The translations under genes were made by a program, and so were the position numbers. This document shows positions 34,200-46,196 of a stretch of 64,000 nucleotides of DNA, piece after piece; position 1 is the stretch's first letter, and every line of letters starts with the position of its first letter. This stretch comes from Malachius bipustulatus (lineage: Eukaryota > Arthropoda > Insecta > Coleoptera > Melyridae), in the NCBI GenBank assembly GCA_910589415.1, contig OU342630.1, positions 20,927,867 to 20,991,866 of the forward strand. Reading direction: 5' to 3'. The notes below the pieces were generated by a model, which searched no databases, was not told the origin of the DNA, and saw nothing but the letters and a program-made list of their open reading frames with translations.

Positions 34200-36812
34200 G
34201 ATACATTTTTAAAATCACTACACCTAACCATAATAAAAAAGCACTTTAAGTACATAAAATATATACCAGTAATTAATTTTACAAATTTAGGAAAACATTA
34301 CATCCCTCAGGCTCCCCAATGAAATCGTCAGAAGATCGCACACCGAAGTGAGTCCATTACAATGACTATACATAACATATAATAGAGGCGAAAATTTCAA
34401 TAAGTTGGTTCTGGGAGCATCAGGATAAAACAATATTTCTGATCTTGTCTTTCGTGCTGGATCATGCAGACATCTGTTTACAGTCTCGAGGAGATCACGT
34501 GAGTCAATCTGTCCTCTCAAAAGCTTGATCATAAAAACAACAGATATATAAATCCTCCTCTTTGAGAGTTCCATGACATCAAAACGGGAGAGCAGTCTAT
34601 CGTGCGGTAAGCCAATCACAGGATAAGATCCCTCTAATTTGAACCATAAATATTTTAAAAACCTTCTCTGAATTTTTTCGATTAAATCGATATAACCAAT
34701 GCTGCTTGGGCCCCACACAACAGACGCATACTCCAGCTTAGAACGCACAAGTGAAATAAATAATAGTGACTTTAATACATTCTCGTTTGTAAACTCTCGA
34801 GAATTGCGTATAATGAAACCCAATGTACTGTAGCACTGTTTTGTTATCTTCAGTATATGACTCCTAAAGTTCACTTTGCTGTCAAATGTTACGCCAAGGT
34901 CCAGTATCTCATCAACTCTTGGCAACGCGATCCCATTCATTTTATAGTCGTAAATTATAGGTTTTAGTTTTCTAGTGAAAGAAACTACACTACATATTTG
35001 GCCGCGTTGAGAGGTAATTTATTCTCCTTACACCAGAGAACGACATTCTGCAGCATTTCCTGCAGATGCAAGCAGTCACTCAGGGTTGACACATCATAGA
35101 ACAGCTTCAAGTCATCTGCATACATAAGATTACCACAGTGCAAACCGCTCGGCAAGTCTGCATTGTAGAGAATGAACAACAAGGAACCCAAAACAGAACC
35201 CTGCGGAATTCCAGATGAAGGTCAAATGACATGCGATGTAAAACCCCGATAGTAAACACATTGCCCCCTGTTCACCAAGTAATCACGAAAGAAACGCACT
35301 AGATCTGCCAAGAAGCCCAGAGAAAGCATTTTTTGTAAAAGAATTCCATGGTCTAGCTTGTCAAAAGCTTTTGACATATCAGTATAGATAACGTCCACTT
35401 GTCCACCAGAATCCAGCACCTCACATAGACGTTGAGTTATATTTAATAAATTTGTGACCGTAGATCGCCCCTTCATGAACCCGTGTTGGGTTACTGGAAT
35501 AAATCCACTAACTTTTTGACAGAGTTTTTCATGTAGTGTATTGTCAAAGACCTTACTGAAATTTGATATAATGGAAATGGGACGATAGTTCTCAACTAGA
35601 TTGCGCCCTTCCTTCTTGTAAACTGGACAAATTTTAGACATCTTCCATCGCGTTGGATACGTGTGTGTTTTTAGAGAAAGATTAAATAAAATAGTTAAAG
35701 GACGAACAAAAGCAGAAGAGCAGTCCCTAACAATAAATGATGGAACACCATCCAACCCAGCGGTGAAAGTGGGCTTAAGTCTCTTCAAACCCTTCGAAAC
35801 TTCTTCCTCAGTAAGAGTGATAATGTCAATCACGTCAACCGACCCATCAGCAGCGTTACGGGCTCCCAAGAGATTAGATGTCGATGAATCGTTACGGGAA
35901 CGCGAGTAAACAGAGGCAAAGTGATCAACAAAAGAGTCGACAATATTTTGGGGACCATTCATTGTGGAGTCCTTATAAATTAACGTGTCCGGAAGAGAAG
36001 CGCATTTTCTTTTGTTGTTAATATAGGACCAAAAATACTTAGGGTTAGACCGAATCTTACACTCGAGATTCCGTAAGTATCTCTTGTATAGCACGTCGAC
36101 TTTATATTTTATTCTGCTCCTGAGCTGTCTAAACGCGTGAATATAGTAGCTGTGACCATACTTCTTACACCTATCATAATAACGTTTTTTTCTTTCTAAT
36201 GTCACTTATCAAGTCTCTGTTGAACCATGGTGGGTATCTACTACATTTCTTAGGCCTATGTTTTGGGATGCATTTCGAAAATGTTAAGTCCAACTTACTG
36301 TAAAATTCCTCAACGGCTTTATCAACACTATCGGCACTCATCAGGAAGTCCCAATCAACCTCACCTAGACGTCTATATTATTGAGAAAAGTCAGCTTTTT
36401 TAAATTTATAGGAAGCGACATTAATGTTTGTAGGAAATTTTTCATCGTCAGTCTTATATTTCGCAAACAGTTGTAAAGACAAGCACGGATGATACGCATC
36501 TTCCTTCACCAAACCTTCAGTCTTAGTAACAGAACATGAGTCGATGTTAGTAAAAACCAAATCTAGAATCCCGTTGTTGTCGTTAAGAACATCATTATGC
36601 TGGACAAGGCCATAAAAGCTAGATAGGTTATCAAGCGCCAATACTTTAATACTAAAAGTACCACCGCTAGAGACGGCACGGAAATACTCTGGTAAGTTGA
36701 AGTCCCCCACAAATATGAGGTCACAATTGTGAAGGTCCTCTATGGCTGTCAAACCGTCGCAAAAATCCTCATACATGTGAGACTGTAGCCCAGGCGGGAC
36801 AAATATTGATTT
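34200..36812 (-). pseudogene. Jockey-type LINE, endonuclease end plus RT, lightly decayed
   Basis: On the minus strand, the end of the APE-type endonuclease (GDFNLPEYF, ILDLVFTN, 36776-36376) is followed by the linker and then the RT. RT motifs: NPKYFWSYINNKRK, GLDGVPSFIVRDC, NYRPISIISNFSKVF, HGFMKGRSTVTNLL, TDMSKAFDKLDHG, SSGIPQGSVLG, YADDLKLF with intact catalytic aspartates. The thumb and C-terminus (34940-34287) contain RSKLEYASVVWGPSS and RRFLKYLWFKLEGSYP. Breaks are few: TAA at about 36374, a frameshift near 36190 in an A-run, TGA at 35222, and a frameshift near 34985. The 5' end is truncated near 36812. It is clearly younger than the jockey copy at 4991-6690. Its 3' end lies close to the mariner-like element ending at 34185. 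Confidence 0.9.
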
Positions 36813-37520
36813 TTATACAAAGTTTTTTTCTTAATTTACATAGAATAAAGAAATTAATTTTTCCACGATTTAAAATGCAATTTTAAATGCCCGAATGCGA
36901 TTTTTAATGTTCGAATGTTGAACTGTAAGTTAATTTTATTATTTTATGTATAGCATGAAAATCCCATGAAACAATAATAAGAAATTTCTTATAAAAATCA
37001 ACATTCAAAGAGTGCTGTTTGTAAAAAAAAAATAGTCGATTAAGATACGCTCGATATTTAATTTTTTTTTATTTCTATTGAAGTTTTTTTTTCCGTTTAT
37101 TTTCATTTATTTCTATAGAAGTAAAAAACCCCTGATCTACCCAATGAATTAATGTCATACGTAGTTTTAGTATTGCACTTTTTATCTCATAAAACCATAA
37201 CGTCATACCAAATTTTATAAAATTCGCTTTAGCGGTTTAGCTATTATAATCAAACAAAAATTTCAGAATTGACACTTTGGCATCTTCTAAATGCACATTG
37301 CTGAGAGTGTACAGTATAGGAAAGAACCAGGAAGGGACAGTTAAAGGTAAAAGGAGAATTTCATGGGTGCGTAGTTTATAATTTAAGACGTTAAGTTGTA
37401 TGGATGTACCTAAAGCGAGTTATTTAGGGAAAGTTTTAAAATGAAAATGAAAGTTATTACAATTGAGTTTTGTAGAGCAACTTGATTGGCTCGACAAACT
37501 TTACGATGAGTATAGTTATT
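36813..37520. other. No gene recognised
   Basis: AT-rich, without element ends that I can pair. Confidence 0.3.
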
Positions 37521-37651
37521 TACATTACAAGCTACGAAAGTTCACTTTTTTAGGTGCGAGGTCTTTTGAATAGCCGAGGCGAAGCGTAGCGTAGCCGAGG
37601 CTATTTAAAAACTCCGAGCACCTGAAAGAGCTTTCGTAGCGTGTAATGTAT
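37521..37651. repeat. Hairpin with CG-rich apex
   Basis: Outer arms TACATTACAAGCTACGAAAG and complement, inner arms GAATAGCC / GGCTATTT. The apex is GAGGCGAAGCGTAGCGTAGC. Just outside, TTTTCATTCTCCCCTT at 37657 has its complement at about 38147-38162, so the hairpin may end a larger inverted structure. Confidence 0.6.
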
Positions 37652-37893
37652 TAAACTTTTCATTCTCCCCTTGCCATATTGAACCACGGATTAAGAAGAA
37701 ATGAGTAAAATAATACGATTCAGTGATAACAATGGAATTATTATAAGGTGCCATGTTTTTAACATTACCATAGTAACGATAGTTTTAAATTATTAATTTA
37801 TAACACTGTCAAGTTTAAAACTCTGTACCGCTATAATTTTAGAATATTTGATCGTAGTTTAGTTCAAAATGAATTTCATTCAAGAAGCTGCAA

Positions 37894-37961
37894 ATTCCAG
37901 TAAATCTTTCTGGAACATACAATAATAATTATTTGTATGTTCCAGAAAGATTTACTGGAAT
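37894..37961. repeat. Perfect 29-bp hairpin
   Basis: ATTCCAGTAAATCTTTCTGG and nine further bases pair exactly with 37933-37961, with a loop of about ten AT bases. It could be a small palindromic element or a hairpin RNA; nothing shows transcription. Confidence 0.75.
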
Positions 37962-38479
37962 TTTTTATTGTAGTTTAACATTCAATTTTCCATCTAAATA
38001 AACGTTAATCAAACTGATATTTCTACTTTTTTGTCCAGGCCACGAAAGTTTTTCATAGCTAGCAACCACCTAGCAACCTATCACCTAGGATGTTTTACTT
38101 TCGCTTTCGGTTGCCTTATCAAGACAGAAAGTTACACTTTCGTAAAGGGGAGAATGAAAAGTACATTGTATATTGACATGTATTTTTCCCCCTTGTATTC
38201 GAGGGGGCTGCTAAAACGAATCCGGGGCCGCATTTTTTTTACCCGGGAAAACCTCTAGAAATTAGTAAAAACCATCTTTAAAATAACTGTCCTCTTGATT
38301 CCACCCCTGTTGGTGGTCGAGATTTTTTGCAAGAAAATTATTTTTTGTGCAACGGCCATTAAAAGTCACATTTTTAAAGACAGCTGACAGTGTTAAAAGT
38401 GATTGTTTACATGGAAGCGTGTTAAAAGTACTTTTAACACAAGTGTTAAAAGTACATTACAACACTCGTTATAGTTATT

Positions 38480-38608
38480 TATGTATCAAGGGAGTTATGA
38501 GGATGTTAATTACAGAGGGCAACATATTGCAATCCCGAGGGACGTTAGTCCCGAGGGATTGTTAAGTTGCCCGAGGTTATTAACATCTAATAAATCCCGT
38601 GATACATA
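38480..38608. repeat. Nested hairpin with CCGAGGGAC apex
   Basis: Outer arms TATGTATCAAGGGA / TCCCGTGATACATA, middle GAGGGCAAC / GTTGCCC, apex AATCCCGAGGGAC / GTCCCGAGGGATT. It is paired almost end to end, with small bulges. Confidence 0.65.
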
Positions 38609-38932
38609 ATCTATTTTATTTCATATAAAATGAAATATAAAAACCAAATCTGTTGGTTTTTAAAATTAAAAGAATGTTTTTAATAATTATTGAGTAGGCA
38701 TCATTATTGATTACCATGGATACATCAACTGAAAAGTTTGTAGAAAATGACATATGAAATCCAAATATTCAACCAACAATGCAATAACAAAAGCAACATC
38801 CAATGGTTACCAGAATTAAACCAATAGTAATATTAGAGGGAGTTATGGATTCATAACAGTCCCAAGGGAGTTATGAGTATGTTTATAGTTACGGTAACCA
38901 AGCGTTTATCTAGTTATAATGTATTAGTATGA

Positions 38933-39610
38933 AATAATAGTATATTATTTTATACGGAGGGAAAGTGACACTTTTCATGGCGCGCTCGTGTTTATCAGCC
39001 GAACGAAGTGAGGCTGATAATAGAGAGCAAGCCATGAAAAGTCACTTTTCCTCCAAATAAAATATACTATTTTTTCTTCAAACGTGGGCAAATTTAAGCA
39101 AGAACATCATTTTTAATTGAAGGAAAGCGAATTTTCAAAAGGTTTGGACTGGTATAAGTAGGTGAGTATGGAGTATGGGCTGCTTCTATAGAAACGCGGC
39201 GCTGTCAAATTGACACTGTCATCAACGTCAGTGAACATCGAGAAATTATTATTGAAATTATTAAAGAAAAATAATAAAATAATAATTATGTAACTAAACT
39301 ACTAATCATCGCAAAATCAAAATTAAAAACGTTATAAAAGTTTGTAAGTAAGTTATAAAATTAATGATAACATCTACCTACCTCTTGCTAGACCCTGCTT
39401 GGTCAATTATTTTTTCATTTTCTGTTAATGATGATGCCAGTCAGTCAGAAGTTGAATGTTAAATATGTAGGTCATTGTAGGTAGGTACCTATAACTGTGC
39501 ACTAATACCTATACCTAATAATAAAAATATAAGATGTTGGATTCCTTTATGTACCTAGGTATATGGTTATAATTATTATCCTTGTGTTCAATATTCAAAT
39601 TTCAATACGG
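38933..39610. repeat. Tandem duplication A, unit 1
   Basis: A 678-base unit starting AATAATAGTATATTATTTTA, repeated immediately as unit 2 with few differences apart from small indels. Near its start is a hairpin: AGTGACACTTTTCATGG pairs with CCATGAAAAGTCACTTTT around TTATCAGCC / GGCTGATAA and the apex GAACGAAGTGA. Confidence 0.85.
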
Positions 39611-40309
39611 AATAATAGTATATTATTTTATACGGAGGGAAAGTGACACTTTTCATGGCGCGCTCGTGTTTATCAGCCGAACGAAGTGAGGCTGATAATA
39701 GAGAGCAAGCCATGAAAAGTCACTTTTCCTCCAAATAAAATATACTATTTTTTCTTCAAACGTGCGGGCAAATTTAAGCAAGAACATCATTTTTAATTGA
39801 AGGAAAGCGAATTTTCAAAAGGTTTGGACTGGTATAAGTACCTAGGTGAGTATGGAGTATGGGTTGCTTCTATAGAAACGCGGCGCTGTCAAATTCATCA
39901 ACGTCAGTGAACATCGAGAAATTATTATTGAAATTATTAAAGAAAATAAGAAAAATAATAAAATAATAATTATGTAACTAAACTACTAATCATCGCAAAA
40001 TCAAAATTAAAAACGTTATAAAAGTTTGTAAGTAAGTTATAAAATTAATGATAACATCTACCTACCTCTTGCTAGACCCTGCTTGGTCAATTTTTTCATT
40101 TTCTGTTAATGATGATGCCAGTCAGTCAGAAGTTGAATGTTAAATAATATGTAGGTCATTGTAGGTAATATGTAGGTCATTGTAGGTAGGTACCTATGTG
40201 CACTAATACCTACCTAATAATAAAAATATAAGATGTTGGATTCCTTTATGTACCTAGGTATATGGTTATAATTATTATCCTTGTGTTCAATATTCAAATT
40301 TCAATACGG
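39611..40309. repeat. Tandem duplication A, unit 2
   Basis: A 699-base second copy of the preceding unit, with small insertions such as an extra TAATATGTAGGTCATTGTAG near 40145. The very high similarity implies a recent duplication. Confidence 0.85.
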
Positions 40310-40311
40310 AA

Positions 40312-40780
40312 TAATAATTATTTCTGTTTACCTCGCAATAACCCAACTTTTTTTCTGACGTTTGAGCCGACTGAGCCGAGCACGAGCTCGACTCGACTGA
40401 AGTCGACTGTCGACCGTCCGGCTTCGGGTATAATTATGACGTTTCACAGAATTACTTCGTTTCGGTGTAGATTTTCCAAAGATTATGTTTGATTAATACC
40501 AAATTCCTTTTAACCTTGTTAGATAATAATAAACTAGAGAGTTTTCATATCTTAGGTTGAATTTTATTGATGAATATACGGGCCTACATTAATAAAATTT
40601 CAATAGTTGATTCTTAATACAGGTAGCTATGTGTTTGTATGTTGATGTTGCTATGGCACCACTTTAGCTCCGGCGGAGGTAAAGTGTTGCTTGGCAACAC
40701 TTTAGCTCCGGCGGAGGAAAAGTGAAACTTTGAGACCGGCTACTGAGTCGAGTAATGTCTGATTTACTGACGTTTGAAGA
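40312..40780. repeat. Tandem duplication B, unit 1
   Basis: A 469-base unit containing ACCTCGCAATAACCCAAC and the hairpin CACTTTAGCTCCGGCGGAGG. It abuts duplication A and is repeated at once. Open frames of 76-91 codons across the junctions exist only because the unit happens to be open; no domain is recognised. Confidence 0.85.
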
Positions 40781-41250
40781 AAATAATTATTTTTGTTTAC
40801 CTCGCAATAACCCAACTTTTTTTCTGACGTTTGAGCCGGCTGAGCCGAGCACGAGCTCGACTCGACTGAAGTCGCCTGTCGACCGTCCGGCTTCGGGTAT
40901 AATTATGACGTTTCACAGAATTACTTCGTTTCGGTGTAGATTTTCCAAAGATTATTGTTTGCTTAATACCAAATTCCTTTTAACCTTGTTAGATAATAAT
41001 AAACTAGAGAGTTTTCATATCTTAGGTTGAATTTTATTGATGAATATACGGGCCTACATTAATAAAATTTCAATAGTTGATTCTTAATACAGGTAGCTAT
41101 GTGTTTGTATGTTGATGTTGCTATGGCACCACTTTAGCTCCGGCGGAGGTAAAGTGTTGCTTGGCAACACTTTAGCTCCGGCGGAGGAAAAGTGAAACTT
41201 TGAGACCGGCTACTGAGTCGAGTAATGTCTGATTTACTGACGTTTGAAGA
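40781..41250. repeat. Tandem duplication B, unit 2
   Basis: Second copy, about 470 bases, almost identical. GTAAAGTGTTGCTTGGCAAC and the CTCCGGCGGAG palindromes occur twice in each unit. Confidence 0.85.
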
Positions 41251-41636
41251 AAAAAAGTATTTCTATCTACTTTTTCTGTACTTACATTCTCTTTTTAAAT
41301 TACATTTTCTCTTGATGAAATCAGACAAAATTATAGGTAGTAAGATTTTTTCATATTCTTTTTATTACTGGCAAACATATTAATAAAAAATATGTACCTA
41401 GTCAAGTATTCAAGACAATAATAATTGTTCAGAAATTCCAATTAATAATAATTATTTTGACGTCTCTTTTATTTGTATGCACACATTTGTTAGTAACCAT
41501 AGCGTCGGCAACGGTTGCTATGCATAGTACATTTGTACTTATCTGTAATATTTTAAAATGCAATTTGAAGTTGAGTATCATTCTAAATTAATCAATTTTA
41601 TTATCATAATAGAGCAGTTTTACAAAAACCATTGTA
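41251..41636. other. No gene recognised
   Basis: AT-rich spacer between duplication B and the next hairpin. Confidence 0.3.
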
Positions 41637-41762
41637 TGATATTCGTCTTAAAAGCGCTTTTATTTATTCGTGAAATTTGTTCAATTCGCTCCGCTACGCT
41701 TCGCTCATTTCACAAACCTTTTCACTCATAAAATAAAACTTCACTTTTAACACTAATATCAT
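41637..41762. repeat. Hairpin with CGCTTCGCTC apex
   Basis: Arms start ATGATATTCGTCTTAAAAG with the complement at 41740-41762. The apex is TCGCTCCGCTACGCTTCGCT. Confidence 0.6.
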
Positions 41763-42210
41763 AAATAGCTATTTTAATGTCTAAATAGGTGTTTTTTTCA
41801 AAAAAGGAGATCTAAAACCACGGTTGGAACAGCCCCCTGGGATTAATACAGCCCCTCAAGGAGGTAAAAAATAATTTTTTCTTATTATTTGAAGAACGCA
41901 ATTTAAAATATACGCGCGTTTGTTATACTGATATGGGCTCTGTGTGCCGCTTCCAGTTAGCATTTTTTGCTCAAGTTAAAATTAAGGTGCCTCTATAGGT
42001 GCACACCAATTCGTAGTGCCAAAATTGGTTAGGAAAAAATTCAACCTCACCAAATATTGGATGGATAGAGAAACAATATCCATATAAAGAAAAAAATCCA
42101 ATAATAATTCAGAAAAGACTTTGGTGTCGAACTTTGTTTTAAGGAATACAATTTTGAGTGTAAAAATGGGTGTATCTAAACGTTGTAATTGCTTTGGATG
42201 TAATTCAGTC

Positions 42211-42415
42211 TGTCACTTTGACAATCACCATACTTCCTGGCTGCACGATGTCAATCAACTAGATAGCCATTTGGTCAGTTAACAAATGGTATGGTATAAT
42301 ACTATCCTCCTATGTCAGTTTGGCAATCACCGTATTTCTTGGCTGCACAATGTCAATGGACCAGACAACCCTTCGGTCAGTTAACAAAAGATATAATACC
42401 ATCCTTCTATCGGTC
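42211..42415. repeat. Two diverged copies of a 102-bp tandem unit
   Basis: TGTCACTTTGACAATCACC at 42211 recurs as TGTCAGTTTGGCAATCACC at 42313, followed in both by TTGGCTGCACNATGTCAAT-like and GGTCAGTTAACAAA. Confidence 0.7.
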
Positions 42416-42969
42416 TTCCAAAGAAAAACGATTTATGTGCAGCATGTGGCTGGATTGGTCGTGTGCATAACTTCACTCACAATTCAGCTTGCGTGCTATT
42501 GCCTCAGATTATTTCGGAAATTACCATATGCGACATTACGCGTGAAAAATCGCATCGTGTGCAAACGCTCTTAGTGTTTTCTGTAACAGTTGCGAAGGCG
42601 TGGATTGACACAATTGATTTACAGAAGATGGACCTATGTCTTTTAAAAATAATATTCCCCACAAAAAAATTTTTTCTTGCAAAAAAACACCTTCTTGAAG
42701 CATAACAAGTTACTTCTCGCAAAATACTTCTACTCCAAGAGGGAGGTTCAATCAAGGATTAGGGGTGTTTGGGGGTAATCTCCCTCTAAGAACTTGACAT
42801 TATATCCGAGGGAGTGACAGTAAGTCAGAAAACGGATATGGAAAAAGGGACTGCGCGAGAACGAAATTACTTTAAGAGAGGTGTGGTTGACCAGGGTAAA
42901 TACATCATTCATTTGACCCCGAATTCTGTATCAGCACCCTCGAAAACGCGGAGGAGAATTATAGGTATA
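42416..42969. other. No gene recognised
   Basis: Overlapping short frames on both strands (42463-42755) without known domains. Composition is ordinary. Confidence 0.3.
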
Positions 42970-42971
42970 TA

Positions 42972-43884
42972 CAGGGTGTTTACTGTAAGGTTGGTCAAAC
43001 TTCACAGGCTGGTTTTTCAAACTAAAATAAACAAAAACTTCTCATTAACATGTGTCTGGAAATGCACGGTTTTTGAGATACAGGGTGTCGAAGAAATATT
43101 ATATTTCCAGTTTTTTGACGATATCTCGGGAACAATATGAGATACACTGTTCAACTCTTATACACACTTTGTGCTCACTGATCCCCTTTTATGTCGCCGT
43201 AAAATAGAGGTTTTAAAAAAATTCAGTGGCGTAGATTTAGGGTAATTTGAGGGTTTCGACCCCCTAATTTCTACGCCACTGGAATAAATGCTATTTTAAG
43301 CAACGCCTTTGAACCGCCCTTATGTTTTCTATACCAAAAAGGTTCTCTTGGTTAACGGCTCTGAAATGAACCGTTTCCGAGAAAAATGACATTTTATGAG
43401 ATAAAACATCCGATTTTTCAACAGCATTTTGGAAAAATGAAAGTAAGTGAAAACTTATTATCACCTATAATTAATGTTTTCTCTCATAAAATTACATTTT
43501 TCTCGGAAACGGTTCAGTTTAGAGCTGTTAACTAAGAGTACCTTTGTGATATAGAAAACATGGACGGTTCAAAGGTGCTGCTTAAAATAGCATTAATTCC
43601 AGTGGCGTAGAAATTAGTGGGTCGAAACCCTCAAAATACCCTAAATCTATGCTACTTAATTTTTTTTAAACGTTTATTTTACGTCGAAAATAAGGGGACT
43701 GAAAATTGTATCTCATACGGTTTCAGAGATATCGTAAAAAAACTGGATAAAGAATATTTCTTCGACATTCTTCGTATCTCAAAAACGGTGCATTTCCGGA
43801 CACACATTAATGGGAATTTTTTTGTTTATTTTAGTCTGAAGAATCAGCCTGTGAAGTTTGGCTAACCTTACAGTAAACATCCTG
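42972..43884. mobile_element. CAGGGTG foldback element
   Basis: Starts CAGGGTGTTTACTGTAAGG, ends in the complement, with TA on both sides. Arms of about 440 bases contain GATACAGGGTGTCGAAG and CCAGTGGCGTAG. Broken relatives are at 4472-6995 and in part at 59600-59850. No coding capacity. Confidence 0.85.
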
Positions 43885-45025
43885 TATACACCATTAAAAA
43901 GTTTACAAGGTGAGTTTGTTTAAGATGTTTATCAAAAATCTTAAGAACCATAACAAACAGAAAGAGAAACCGTTAAATGTGACAAATTATTGTACTTTCT
44001 ATATTTTGTAACCAAACGAAAAGTTAAGATAGGAACATGTAGGTAAGTCGTTTTCAAAATGGAAAATTGCACTTTTTCATTTTTTGAGTGGCCACACAGA
44101 GTGGCCTTATTCGAATTCCTATACTAGAAATGTATTATTTCCCTGGATGCTTGTAAAGTTAGTATAGATCCGTAGTACACGGACACGTAGGTATAAAATG
44201 GTTTTGGTGTTATTTTAAGTTAGTCGCGCTATTTGCAGTGAATATTCAAACCAAATTCTGAGAAAATTAGTTGCGTGAAATGCCAAATTTTTTCATCCTT
44301 AACTTGGTACTACTTTCACCCCTGTAGGTCAGAATGAGAAGCAGCAATCCGAAAATTTTTGGTTTTCCATGCAATATTCTATAACCATTGGCTAGTCTTG
44401 AACGAGAGCTGGCCAATTATTATATAAGAGAGATTAGACTACATAACAGTATTCCAGTTTTCATCAATCACATGTGAGTTTTTGTACAAAATCTTATTTT
44501 CTAGAAGAAGAAGCTGCAACATTTCTGACATAACGAACGAAAGTAAATAATTGTCCATCAAAAATATTTCTCTCAAATCTGAATTGGAAACTAATAATTT
44601 TGTATACATCCGTTGTGATGTATAAATTGAAATTAAAAGGTCCACATACGGAACAGCCAATTAACTGAAGCCAACTGTACTAGAGGTAAGATATCAAAAT
44701 CGCTATCAAAGGATTTGGAAGTCCCAGGCCAATAAATTTTGAAATCAGGATTCTATGATCAATTTTATGAAAATCCTTAAACTTACCGTTATCGATATAT
44801 CAATCACGCCAACCTGTAAATGATCAGCAATAGGTTTTATACATTGAGTGACGCAAACAAGATTTGTATTTGCTAATTATGCCAACCGCAAAGCAATGCT
44901 CTGTTTGACCGTTATACGTTGCGAACTGTCGAAAGACCGTCCCTAGCTCTGCGGGGGCGAGTTCTCGATAGGGAAGGCACGCACATATTGATATTTATGC
45001 GAATGACAAGTGTCCCTTGTTGGTT
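43885..45025. other. No gene established
   Basis: A fragment of the 22509 foldback core lies near 44018 (GAAAAGTTAAGATAGG). A 73-codon minus-strand frame at 44660-44439 is protein-like in composition (VDLLISIYTSQRMYTKLLVS), but no family is recognised and it has no convincing splice sites. Confidence 0.3.
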
Positions 45026-45029
45026 CTAG

Positions 45030-45148
45030 CGCATTTTAATAAAAATACACTATTGAGGATGACATCAATTTACGAAAATCACCCAAACTCATCAAATGTC
45101 CACCGATCCTGACCACGAAAAAGTGGCTTTCAAAAATTCACCTATCAG
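45030..45148. repeat. Dispersed repeat, partner at 12078-12206
   Basis: Shares TCACCCAAACTCATCAAATG and flanks with the copy at 12 kb. Confidence 0.6.
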
Positions 45149-45363
45149 CGATAAACAGAGATATAGGACTAAATTTGAAGGGGTAGACATAAATATAAGA
45201 CGAAAAAATTGATCTTCTTCTTGTAGTGCATCTCCTATCGGAGGTTTGCTATCATTACAGCAATCCGGACCTTGCTGACTGCAGCTCTGAACAGCTGAAC
45301 AGTGCTGAACAAGCTGAACAAAAAATTGATATTCGCTCAAAATAACGTTTCGTTTAAAAGATA

Positions 45364-46196
45364 CAGGGTGTCACAGCTTAAAATTTTTTAACAGTTTTTG
45401 GTTATAAACTCGTGTAAATTTAAACCGATTTTTATGAAACTTGGCATCATAAGCAAAGCTCTTCAAAAAATAAACAAAGCTCTAATTTGGCTATGGTACG
45501 ATTAAGTTTAAAAAGTCAGATGTGACGTCACACTAACCGTCCGAATTAATATTTTTAATTTCACCAGAAAATGTCAAACAGTTAAATGTCAAGTTGTGAA
45601 CGAGCGTAAATTATTGAAGGAATCATTCAAACAATGAATTGAACCGCTTACGTCAGTTTGAGAGCCACTGACAACTACAGAAAATTTATTCACGTAATGA
45701 CACTCTATCCTTTGTGCTGTTAATTTAATTCTCATTCAAAACCAATGTTGACGTATACTTCTTTATGCGAGATGGAGTGTTTAGACAAACTAGACGGGCG
45801 ATAAGTATGCCTCAAAACACACGTGTTTCATTTTCGATGGGTTACCCCGTATTCACGGTTATTCTGACACAAAAAAACAAACAAATAATAACCTACCTGG
45901 CGTTTGTGTTTAATCTTGTAGGGGAATGTCTGGAACTAGTATATGTTCTTCGTTTTACTAAGAAAACCACGTATAGGAAACAAAATAAATGGAACAATCA
46001 AAAGGATGTGTAAGGGAGGGAAAAGGAGCTCCAAACCTGAAATTCTACGCCACTGGAAGACGTCTACTAAACCTGAAATATTAAAATTAAAGAACTTTGT
46101 TTGTGTATTACTCATGCCATTTTTCATCAAAATCGGTTTAAATTTACACAAGTTATAACCAAAAACTATTGTATTTTTTTAAGCTTTGACACCCTA
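45364..46196. mobile_element. CAGGGTG foldback carrying the 1568/3663 repeat
   Basis: Starts CAGGGTGTCACAGCTTAAA and ends with the complement near 46196 (GACACCCTATA, one base changed). Arms pair over about 90 bases through AAACCGATTTTTATGAAA. The interior includes the repeat also found in two pieces at 1568-1670 and 3663-4120. An 82-codon frame at 45765-46013 has no recognised domain. Confidence 0.6.

Noticed and set aside
40262..41030. Two similar frames of 76 and 91 codons as duplicated genes
   Set aside because: The similarity only reflects the 469-base DNA duplication; the frames begin and end arbitrarily within the units.
32651..41762. Hairpins as bacterial terminators, REP elements or CRISPR repeats
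   Set aside because: The genome is an insect's; stems are far too long, unequal in sequence and not regularly spaced.
44439..44660. 73-codon minus-strand frame as a receptor exon
   Set aside because: Hydrophobic and protein-like, but no odorant or gustatory receptor motif and no convincing splice sites.
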